Source of the DNA: Xenorhabdus vietnamensis
GTDB taxonomy: Bacteria; Pseudomonadota; Gammaproteobacteria; Enterobacterales; Enterobacteriaceae
DNA: 64,000 nucleotides
Assembly (NCBI RefSeq): GCF_002127535.1
Contig: NZ_MUBJ01000004.1
Span: 182,924-246,923, forward strand
Direction: 5' to 3'
In this document: positions 58,901 through 64,000 of the stretch, one piece after another
How the letters are laid out: each line of letters begins with the position of its first letter
How positions within the stretch are numbered: position 1 is the first letter of the stretch
Made by a program: the position numbers and the translations under genes
Notes under the pieces: generated by a model
Seen by the model: the letters and a program-made list of their open reading frames with translations, nothing else
Told to the model about the DNA's origin: nothing
Database searches by the model: none

Positions 58901-61572
58901 TCAATATTGCCATCGGGTAGCCAACGTCCCAGATCACCGGTTTTGTACATACGTGCGCTGTGCGCAGAAGAGAACGGATCGGTGAGGAAACATTCGGCGG
59001 TGAGTTCGGGACGGTTCAGGTAGCCGCGGGCAACGCAGACACCAGCGATATAAATCTCTCCCACTACCCCCAGCGGAACGGGCTGACCGTAAAGATCGAG
59101 GATATAGATTTGGGTATTGGCGATAGGATGACCAATCGGCGGTGCTTGTTCTTCATGATTATCATGGTTTTCCTGATTCCCACATCGATAAAGAGTGGCA
59201 CAAATGGTAGCTTCCGTCGGGCCATATGCATTGATCATCTGCCGCCCTTGTGCCCAGCGTTTGACTAGCGTAGGTGGGCACGCTTCCCCTCCCACGAGTA
59301 AGGTTTGCAATGCTGCCGGAATAGTATTCATTGTTGCCAGAACGGTGGGAGACAAGAGGGCATGAGTAATGGCATGAGTTTCTAAATAGTGAGACAGCAT
59401 TTTTCCCGGCAGAAGATTGTCTCGTTTGGCAAGGTACAGGCTGGCTCCTGCCAATAGTGCCATACAGCATTCCCAAATACAGGCATCGAAACTGTTTGAG
59501 GCAAACTGCAAAATACGACTGTCTGGAGTGATGGTCAGTGTATCTTGGTGAGCAGTAATCAAATTACACAAACTATGATGTTCGATCATGACCCCTTTGG
59601 GGTGCCCGGTAGAACCGGAGGTATAAATGACATAGGCTAGATGGCGTGAAGTCAGCCCCAGTGCCTGAGTTATGGTGTTTTCTTCCGGTTTTTCACCCAA
59701 AACAGAACATTCTGGTGTATCAAGTATTATGGTTGGCAGATTACTGTTCCACGTTTCTGCCATCGTCGCCTGAGTAATCAGAGCCACGGGAGCTGAATCA
59801 TTGAGCATATACGTCAGCCGTTCGGTCGGGTAAGTCGGGTCGAGAGGCACAAAAGCGCCACCAGCCTTGAGAACTCCCAACAAACCAACCACCATTTCAA
59901 GGCTGCGTTCAATACAAATCGCCACCCGATCATCAGGATGTACGCCGAGAGAAATCAGATGGTGAGCCAGACGATTGGCACGTTTGTTCAGTTCATCGTA
60001 GCTCAGCGATTGTTTTTCAAAGACCACGGCAATGGCATCTGGTGTGCATTGCACTTGCGCTTCGAACAGTTGATGAATCAGAGTATCCTGCGGTAATCCG
60101 ATTTGGGTGGCATTGAAATCCACTAATATCTGCTGGCGTTCAGCGTCGGGCAGAATCGATAGATTGACCATTTTTGTATTTGTAAGGGATGGCATCTCCA
60201 GAGAAGTGAGAGCGGAATCAAGCAAAACGGCAAGACGGGACTGGAGCGCCATAACCTCTGCGGTACTCAGGTAATCAGGAGAAAAATAGAATTCAATGGA
60301 AGGCGGAGAATAATCTTCAGGACGGGCAGTATCTGTGTATTGCTTGACTCTGACAGAAAGAGGGTAAGGAGTACCAGAATGTAAGTCGAAAAGTCTAACA
60401 TTGGTGCCTTCTCCTTCGATGTGCAGATTAGCTTTAAACGGTTCGAGGGATAAAGTCACGTCAAATAATCGAGCATTCCCGACTTTCTGCTGGGTATGTG
60501 TTTGTCGGTTGAGGTCTACAATGGGAAAGCGTTGGTGCTCATAGCAAAGATTCATTTCAGTCGCGGCTTTATGCATAACATCACGGAACGTATCCTCCGG
60601 TGAAATGGTTACACCAATGGGGATCACGGATGCGAACATCCCCATCGTGTGCTTTTGTCGCGTATTTTTGCGGTTGTGTATGGGAATACCAATGACAATT
60701 TCATTCACATTCGCTGTCCGTGCGAAATAGCAAGCTAGAACGGCATACATGAAATGCAGGAGGGGCAATCCCTGACCGCCAACGGTTTTTTCAATACGTT
60801 TAAAAAGCGCCTGATCGATTGGCCAACTAATATTTTGAAAAGCAACGGTTTTGGTTTGTTTGTGGCTTGTAGTGTTATTGGAATTGGCCGGCTGGAGCAA
60901 GAGAGGAGGCAAATTCTCATAACGCTTCATCCAAAATTGCATATCGTGTGAGTAGTGTTCAGAAGCAAGATAATTGAGGTTATCCGTAATAAAATCCAGA
61001 TAAGAGTGAGCTGGGTTATTTAATGTTTCTCCTTTCATCAGACAGTTATAGGCATCGATAACCTTGTCAATGAGTATGAACAAACCAGCACCATCAATAA
61101 TCAAATGATGACAGCAAAATTGCCAGTACCGGCAGTTATTGCTTACTCGCAATAATTTGGTTCGCCACAGCGTCTCATTCAAATGAAATGGGCGCCTGAA
61201 CTCGGCATCCATGTATTGTTTTATTCTGATTTCAGCGTCTGAATATGATGAAAAATCGTGTACATCCACGGCTACAGGGAGAGAATGAACAATCTTTTGG
61301 GCAGGTAGAGCATGGGTGTTGATAAATTGTAAACGCAGAGTGTCATGGCAATAAACAACGGTTTCAAAGGCATGGGCAAATAATGCTTCATTCAACTCCC
61401 CTTCAATGCAGATAAAAAAGCAGAGATTGTAATTGGAAGAGTTGGGATGAATAGCCTGATCAAACCAGATGGCTTGCTGAGGTGAGCTAAGAGGGTGTGC
61501 ATGAGAAAAGAGAGAACCGTTATTATCAATTGCTAAGGAAGTTTTTGGGAAGTGATTATGGTTGTGTGTCAT
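49957..61572 (-). CDS. Nonribosomal peptide synthetase, C-A-T-E/C-A-T-C-A-T-E/C-T
   Basis: This ~3871-aa multimodular NRPS reads, by approximate residues, C1 25-470, A1 500-1000, T1 1015-1085, dual E/C 1130-1590, A2 1620-2110, T2 2125-2195, C 2215-2650, A3 2690-3180, T3 3210-3275, dual E/C 3310-3760 and T4 3800-3871. Both dual domains show the H-H/Y-L-x4-GD mark (FHYLLQKQGD and FHHLVQTQGD), implying D-configured residues 1 and 3. The T domains have LGGHSL. My reading of the specificity pockets gives DAWLLGAIC, DVWHLSLIH (serine-like) and DISNIGAVT (unassigned). There is no thioesterase and no fourth A domain. The start is ATG at 61572: AAAGGAG lies 8 nt upstream, versus 2 nt for an ATG at 61578. 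Confidence 0.93.
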   Translation of the reverse strand: MTHNHNHFPKTSLAIDNNGSLFSHAHPLSSPQQAIWFDQAIHPNSSNYNLCFFICIEGELNEALFAHAFETVVYCHDTLRLQFINTHALPAQKIVHSLPVAVDVHDFSSYSDAEIRIKQYMDAEFRRPFHLNETLWRTKLLRVSNNCRYWQFCCHHLIIDGAGLFILIDKVIDAYNCLMKGETLNNPAHSYLDFITDNLNYLASEHYSHDMQFWMKRYENLPPLLLQPANSNNTTSHKQTKTVAFQNISWPIDQALFKRIEKTVGGQGLPLLHFMYAVLACYFARTANVNEIVIGIPIHNRKNTRQKHTMGMFASVIPIGVTISPEDTFRDVMHKAATEMNLCYEHQRFPIVDLNRQTHTQQKVGNARLFDVTLSLEPFKANLHIEGEGTNVRLFDLHSGTPYPLSVRVKQYTDTARPEDYSPPSIEFYFSPDYLSTAEVMALQSRLAVLLDSALTSLEMPSLTNTKMVNLSILPDAERQQILVDFNATQIGLPQDTLIHQLFEAQVQCTPDAIAVVFEKQSLSYDELNKRANRLAHHLISLGVHPDDRVAICIERSLEMVVGLLGVLKAGGAFVPLDPTYPTERLTYMLNDSAPVALITQATMAETWNSNLPTIILDTPECSVLGEKPEENTITQALGLTSRHLAYVIYTSGSTGHPKGVMIEHHSLCNLITAHQDTLTITPDSRILQFASNSFDACIWECCMALLAGASLYLAKRDNLLPGKMLSHYLETHAITHALLSPTVLATMNTIPAALQTLLVGGEACPPTLVKRWAQGRQMINAYGPTEATICATLYRCGNQENHDNHEEQAPPIGHPIANTQIYILDLYGQPVPLGVVGEIYIAGVCVARGYLNRPELTAECFLTDPFSSAHSARMYKTGDLGRWLPDGNIEYLGRNDFQVKLRGFRIEPGEIEARLRQCQGVREAVVLPCDSLSYENRSAAKHLVAYLLPEAGVVLEPMALRQQLTQHLAEYMIPSAFVTLDTFPLTPNGKLDRQALPKPDHTAIVTRGYQPPIGEAETTLSQIWQMLLGVKYVSRYDHFFELGGHSLIAVSLIEQLRDLGWILDIRTVFTNPILNEMAKALLLTQEGTIQGNMEQENAAVFSVPPNLIPDDCTAITPDMLTLVSLSQHEIDAIAATIPGGAANIQDIYPLAPLQEGILFHYLLQKQGDSYLLRNLLAFDTRERLDTFLATLQLVINRHDILHTSIYWQGLEQPVQVVWRQASLSINTFLPNNEQDIPSQLLAHTDPHKYRLDVSQAPLFSADIAYDPHQGEWLLALGIHHLVCDHVTLERIINEIGTLLCSHTESGYLDNRHSEKLPPVLPYRNFVAESLYVPTSAHEAYFRKVLSDVDAPTAAFGILDTHSGDRQITESKQPLDAVLSKAVRTQARRQGVSPSILFHVALAMVLAKTSGRDDVVFGTVLLGRMQGSTGIDQVMGLLINTLPMRIRLTGNSAQAAVQETYLSLMGLLEHEQATLTLAQHCSGVIPPLPLFNTLLNYRHSQSDATFAKWEGIRLLMQEERSNYPIGVFVDDWGDGFSLVAQTVSGIDPIRLIGYMTTALTELVEALETSPHQPILDISVLPVRERKQLLVDFNATQSPQNTATDFPQNAFIHQVFEKQVQHNPDAIAVVFEEQSLSYAELNHRANRLAHYLIALGVRPDDRVAICSERSLNMIVGLLAILKAGGAYVPLDPSYPAERLAYIFEDAAPVALLTQTTLIKQPASTVPIVDLNNLASLTVGMPTNNPDPQTLGLTSRHLAYVIYTSGSTGLPKGVMNEHRGVVNCLLWAQETYQLTPQDRVLQKTPFSFDVSVWELFPPLMFGARLILASPDGHKDPHYLLSEIERRGITIIHFVPSMLQLFLDAIPAGRCPSLRHILCSGEAFPYALQQQCLSHFAHCQLYNLYGPTEAAIHVTAWQCVSDRYIGQVPIGKPIANTQIYLLDNHRKPVPIGVSGELYIGGIGVARGYLNLPELTAEHFISDPFSTDPDARLYKSGDLARWLPDGNVEYLGRNDFQVKIRGFRIELGEIEARLTQCRDVREAVVIAREDASYEKTGGEKRLVAYLLAKPNTTLIPAELRQQLAQHLAEYMLPSAFVTLDAFPLTPNGKLDRQALPMSDRSALVTHNYEAPIGEVETGLAEIWQELLKLEQVGRHDHFFELGGHSLLAIQLAARIRQKLERELHLQQLFSHPVLADLATLIIDTPVTTQVVIPAADRSQPLPLSFSQQRMWFLTRLNTEASLAYQIPIVQHLRGHLDHSALMAALNHLVSRHESLRTRFVLIDGQPYQHIDSADTGFSLTYQDLRRLDETSRMIRVNELVKLETQIPFDFANESMVRGQLLQLSEEEHVLILTQHHIITDGWSIGILLRELGALYRTALGKYGDPLPPLPIQYADYAVWQQKRLQGEVLTSQRNFWQKQLQNAPTLLPLPIDYPRPPEQSYTGKHVPVHLNADLLSALKVLGQRQDTTLFMTLLAAWGIVLVRLSGQDDIVIGIPVANRSQNNLEGLIGFFVNTLPLRVELGQCNSVADLLAHVRERALAVYAHQDLPFEQLVEILQPERSLSYNPIFQVMLALNNTSTQPLELPGLSVSLIKTPHHSAYFDLTLSLIETQDGLSGYLEYASSLFDRTTVERMVGYLTNVLTAMTTDETQTITRLPILSASEQQQLLVEFNPAQIDIPQDMLIHQLFEEQVQRTPDAAAVVFEEQSLSYHELNHRANQLAHSLIASGVRPEDRVAIYVERGLDMIIGLIGILKAGAGYIPLDPEYPIERLVYQLSDCKPAILLTQKHLQIRLPIQGIPIWLLDDETHQNQMKKQPVHNPDSKQIGLKPHHLAYIIYTSGSTGHPKGVMLEHHNVVSLIYAQFQVSKPQPGDRILQFVTIAFDISVSDIFPTLASGATLILRPPHIKIPNNTFVDFLREQQVTIINIPTAFWHHWVQEMKAGHVGFSPYLRTVIVGGDKVEHRYLMDWLSCPETHSCRWFNAYGPTEITVTATAMMIDSKQIPSITNNIPIGRPLSNTRIYILDALGQPVPIGVSGEIYIGGMGVARGYSNQPELAAERFIVDPFCEHPNARMYKTGDLARWRSDGNIEYLGRNDFQVKLRGFRIELGEIETRLMQCHGVREAIVLAREDASYEKTRGDKRLVAYLIAESNMELVPAELRQQLAQYLAEYMLPSAFVTLDAFPLAPNGKLDRQALPMPDQISIVTRVYEAPLGDREIALAKIWQTLLGLEKVGRHDHFFELGGHSLMVVSLIGQLRNLGWSLDIRTVFSAPTLAEMAKIMQAVEENTTRYSVPPNLIPDGCTAITPDMLPLVSLTQHEIDTIAATLPAGITNIQDIYPLAPLQEGMLFHHLVQTQGDTYLLHTLFAFDTRERLNAFLAALQKLINRHDILRTAICWEGLTQPVQIVWRQATLRINTFIPNGNKDVPSQLLAHTDPCRHRLNVSHAPLFSADIAYDPHQGEWYMAFCCHHILNDHISLDLIITEINELLHQRIKQLSPALPYRHFIAQSLRVPISDHEAFFREMLADVDTPTVPFGILDVYSGNRQITEVIKPLNATLSRNIHKQARNQGVSPGVLFHVAWAQVLAKISGRDDIVFGTVLSGRMQGGTDIERILGLFINTLPVRLQLTENSVQTTVQAAYRSLARLLEHEQAPLALAQRCSGVTPPLPLFNALLNYRHSQSDNNRLNVTNTLWEGIRLVTGQEKTNYPLYLAVDNLGKGFLLSAQAVLGIDPSRLIGYMTTALAGLVEALKHHPQQPIMDIAIMSATEHQQLLADYKTSQTGCSQDMLTLIPCNNTASGYEAPIGNVETALAQIWQKLLKLEQVGRHDNFFALGGHSLLAIQLLARMREQDMNIPLATLFTHPTLCELAKVTIQSMD

Positions 61573-61803
61573 ATTCATATCTCCTTTGTAATAGTTTGAT
61601 TTTAAATTGGTTCATTTATTTGAAAGTAAGGGAATTATTGCTCCGGTTAATTTTATTTTTGGTAAAAAATGAACTATGCGCAGATGGCAAAATTGGATTT
61701 TTATACTGTTTTATTTTGGCTGGTAGGACATTTATAGTTAAATTAACTGAGTTGTTTTGTCATGTCGATACTTTTTGTTTATCCCATATTTTTCAACAGT
61801 CAG

Positions 61804-61922
61804 GGTTCTGTCGCATTAAGCCCTGTACGGGTAGTGTGTCTTTTTTTGGAGGGGGGCTGACGATGTCCCTGATCCGCAATGCGTTCAAACGCCTGCATTA
61901 CCCTGTTGATATCATTGCTCAG
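61804..61922 (+). pseudogene. IS6-family left end and transposase N-terminal fragment
   Basis: GGTTCTGTCGCA at 61804 resembles an IS6-family terminal repeat. The ATG at 61863, 59 bp inside, opens MSLIRNAFKRLHYPVDIIAQ, the characteristic N-terminus of IS6-family DDE transposases. The match stops near 61922 and continues into unrelated DNA, so only about 20 residues remain. Confidence 0.75.
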
Positions 61923-61934
61923 TGGTTAGTGTTA

Positions 61935-62111
61935 TGCGTCCGAGTGTTTATGCGGCGTACAGAGCATCAATCAGGAAAACGGGCCGAATGGGTTAATAAG
62001 CAACGGGAACGAAAACATGCCAATGTTGTGGCCTGTGCCCTGGCAAATAAACTTGCTCGTATAGCCTGGGCAATAACAACACAACATACTGTGTTCGAAA
62101 AATTATACTAA
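61935..62111 (+). pseudogene. IS110-family transposase C-terminal fragment
   Basis: In frame with the IS6 scrap, RVFMRRTEHQSGKRAEW followed by RKHANVVACALANKLARIAWAI is the C-terminal part of an IS110-family transposase (Transposase_20 region). Only about 58 residues remain. The junction of two unrelated IS remnants in one frame is a chance fusion rather than a gene. Confidence 0.75.
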
Positions 62112-62727
62112 CGATTGTTATTAATTTTTAAACAGTGACCATCTGGTTTTGCGAAGACGGATCCTTGATGACATGAATGGCCTGTCGGCCTGATGAAAAA
62201 CCTACATATAAATTTCTCTCGAAAAAAGAAGGGTTATATATGAAAAAACAACTCATTGAATACCCGACTAGACAACGGTAATTTTTAGCTAAAATTGGTA
62301 TTTATTAAAAATTAGATGAATTAAGTTATTATATAATACCGGAATTAAATTCTATCCATAATTGTCTGAAAAGCGTGATATATGAAGCAAATATAATATA
62401 ACGAGTTTGATATTATGCGTGCTCATTATTTGTATCCCGAAGGTCTTTAAATTCTACTTACAAAACTGACGAATAATCCCGGAGATCCCAGTAAATATCT
62501 TTCTGATACAGGAAGATGAAGGTAGGGACAGATCTCATGATTTTCCTATATCTAAGCTAATAAGTATTTTATTTGAACAAAAATGTTAGCTCTGTTTTCC
62601 CTGTAAATAAGGATAAATAACTTTATAAAACAAATTTTATACCTTTTTTCAAAGGTGATATTTGACATTTTAAAATAAGTCTATTTTTTGCGCAAAGTGG
62701 AATCCTGCCCTGGATTAAGGGGAATTT
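62112..62727. other. AT-rich gap upstream of the second NRPS gene
   Basis: No full gene is supported. It contains IS110 flank and a 13-codon frame at 62240-62281 (MKKQLIEYPTRQR) with a good ribosome site AGAAGGG 6 nt upstream. The frame may be a gene relic or a leader peptide. The promoter of the rightward NRPS gene should lie near 62600-62700 but is not distinct. Confidence 0.5.
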
Positions 62728-62748
62728 ATGGAGAAATTATCAATATGA
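62728..62748 (+). CDS. Six-codon leader overlapping the NRPS start
   Basis: ATG at 62728 encodes MEKLSI and stops at TGA 62746-62748, which overlaps the NRPS start ATG 62745 as ATGA. AAGGGGA lies about 6 nt before the leader ATG, a better ribosome site than any directly before 62745. This looks like a translational coupling device. Confidence 0.5.
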   Translation: MEKLSI

Positions 62749-64000
62749 CTGTCAGCCATTTTTTAGTTGAACTAAAAAAACAAGGGATCTTGTTGGAAAT
62801 AGATAAAAATAACGTCAATATAAAATCGAAAGTATTTCCACTCCCCGCTGATCTGGAAATACAGATTAAAACAAGAAAGCAAGAAATACTTGATTTCTTT
62901 AGCCAGCATCGGAAAAAAGAAGGCTACGAATTTTCTTTACTATCATCAGCTGAAAAAAACTTAGGTAAGCCAATTTCTCATATACAACGGGAACTTTGGC
63001 AAATTTACCAAATGAAACAGCAAGCAACTTCTTATAACGTGCCTATGTTCATCTCGGTAAAAGGTACTTTGGATGAAGCACGCTTCAAGCAATCAGTTAA
63101 AGACACTTATCGGCAACATGACGTACTGCATGGTTTATTTAAAGAAGAAAATCAACAAATACTTTTTTACAGTCGCTGTGATGCTGACTGGGATATCAAC
63201 GTTCTTTATATTGGTGTGAACAAATTACAGGAATATATTGATTCTGAATGTGTGCGAGAATTTGACTTAAAAGAAGGGCCTCTGTTTGTTATTCAGTTGT
63301 TAAAAATTGATGAAAATCAGCAAGTGGTTGTACTAAATTTTCCTCATATTATTGTTGATGATTGGTCAGTAAGATATTTATGGCAAGAAATTGTGCAACG
63401 ATATCATGGATCGTATTTGTCGGAGTCAAATACGATTGGGTTTATTGACTATCTAAATAGCCCTAAATTATCTGATCATCAATCGTACTGGAAAAAACTG
63501 CTGACAGGGTACGAACCATTCAAATTACATAGTATGTCATCCGTTGGTGATGATACGACTTTTACTTTTAAAAGCACATTAGCACTCCCGGAAGCTCGCG
63601 CTCTAAGGGAGTTGGCGTTAGAAAACGGAGTATCAAACTCTTGTGCCGCTTTAGGCATTTTTGCCCGTACGATAGGCCAGTATATCGGGCAAGATGATGT
63701 AGTTATCAGCACACTCTATGCAAACAGGGATGAATCTCCATTTGCAGCGGTACTGGGTAACATGACTGCAATTTTGCCAATAAGAGTTGCATTGACGGGT
63801 AATGCGTATAGTGACGTATTACCTCAATTACAACAACTGTATCAGGATATCACTTCCTCGCCCGTAGACATTGATGAATTATTAGTTGACTTGAATTTAG
63901 TTAAAAGTGGTGGGCGCCATCCTCTCCAAGAAGTGGTTTTTTCTTGGCAAGAAGAGCAATTGTCACTGGAAAATTTTGAAGGTACAGAAGTTAGCAAACT
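62745..64000 (+). CDS. NRPS with N-terminal TubC docking domain, cut by the window edge
   Basis: The frame is open from ATG 62745 to the last base (418 codons, 3' end outside). Residues 1-60 (HFLVELKKQGILLEIDKNN, then a segment ending TRKQEILDFF) form a TubC-type docking domain, which receives a partner megasynth(et)ase subunit or marks the start of a split NRPS. Residues 75-418 are a condensation domain beginning PISHIQRELWQIYQM. Its active-site motif is PHIIVDD (200-206) instead of HHxxxDG: the catalytic second His and the Asp remain, the first His is Pro and the Gly is Asp. It is divergent from the large NRPS gene and probably part of the same cluster. Confidence 0.88.
   Translation, partial: MTVSHFLVELKKQGILLEIDKNNVNIKSKVFPLPADLEIQIKTRKQEILDFFSQHRKKEGYEFSLLSSAEKNLGKPISHIQRELWQIYQMKQQATSYNVPMFISVKGTLDEARFKQSVKDTYRQHDVLHGLFKEENQQILFYSRCDADWDINVLYIGVNKLQEYIDSECVREFDLKEGPLFVIQLLKIDENQQVVVLNFPHIIVDDWSVRYLWQEIVQRYHGSYLSESNTIGFIDYLNSPKLSDHQSYWKKLLTGYEPFKLHSMSSVGDDTTFTFKSTLALPEARALRELALENGVSNSCAALGIFARTIGQYIGQDDVVISTLYANRDESPFAAVLGNMTAILPIRVALTGNAYSDVLPQLQQLYQDITSSPVDIDELLVDLNLVKSGGRHPLQEVVFSWQEEQLSLENFEGTEVSK

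Noticed and set aside
61497-62111. 204-codon rightward frame over the NRPS start and IS scraps
   Set aside because: Its first part is antisense to the NRPS gene; only the IS6 and IS110 fragments inside it are meaningful.
1-64000. tRNA, rRNA or CRISPR array
   Set aside because: No cloverleaf with the conserved TTCGA arm, no rRNA segments and no regularly spaced direct repeats were seen; GGTTCGA at 13781 belongs to the hairpin cluster.

Overview
The window reads as a chromosomal segment of an enteric gammaproteobacterium, most likely Xenorhabdus or a close relative such as Photorhabdus. This rests on E. coli-like flagellar and chemotaxis proteins, 127-bp ERIC repeats, an RHS/Tc-type toxin gene and large NRPS genes with dual epimerisation/condensation domains in one AT-leaning background. 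The genus call is inference; no rRNA or other marker is present. Layout: 1-1132 is a long flhDC control region with a near-perfect CRP box and an RcsB-type box. 1133-13464 carries flhD-flhC-motA-motB-cheA-cheW, two chemoreceptor genes, then cheR-cheB-cheY-cheZ, so the flagellar master regulator, stator and chemotaxis pathway lie together. 13500-15600 is an insertion between cheZ and flhB: tandem hairpins resembling IS200/IS605 ends, a TTG-start alpha/beta hydrolase and a convergent serine recombinase. 15637-18883 is flhB-flhA; flhE is absent and an ERIC element follows directly. 19484-26096 holds a DUF4291 gene, a 1-kb AT-rich gap and a compact fimbrial operon (subunit, chaperone, usher, adhesin). 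26462-38422 is the rod/hook cluster: flgN-flgM-flgA leftward and flgBCDEFGHIJ plus flgKL rightward. A candidate FlhDC box lies between flgA and flgB. Sigma-28 promoters lie before flgM and flgK, and another precedes the first chemoreceptor gene. This is the usual hierarchy: FlhDC turns on the hook-basal body genes, and FlgM holds sigma-28 until the hook is complete. From 39 kb the window is accessory: a small DUF2645-like membrane protein, a divergent monooxygenase/ArsR pair, an unknown beta-rich protein and a 1666-aa RHS/YD-repeat toxin with an unrecognised C-terminal effector domain. A CE6-like SGNH esterase, a second ERIC copy in the opposite orientation and an SDR oxidoreductase follow. 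49957-61572 is one 11.6-kb leftward NRPS gene, C-A-T-E/C-A-T-C-A-T-E/C-T. It has no thioesterase, and its last module has lost its adenylation domain so cleanly that the two flanking linkers are fused. After a stretch with IS6 and IS110 scraps, a second NRPS gene with a TubC-type docking domain begins at 62745 and runs off the window, so the biosynthetic cluster continues to the right.
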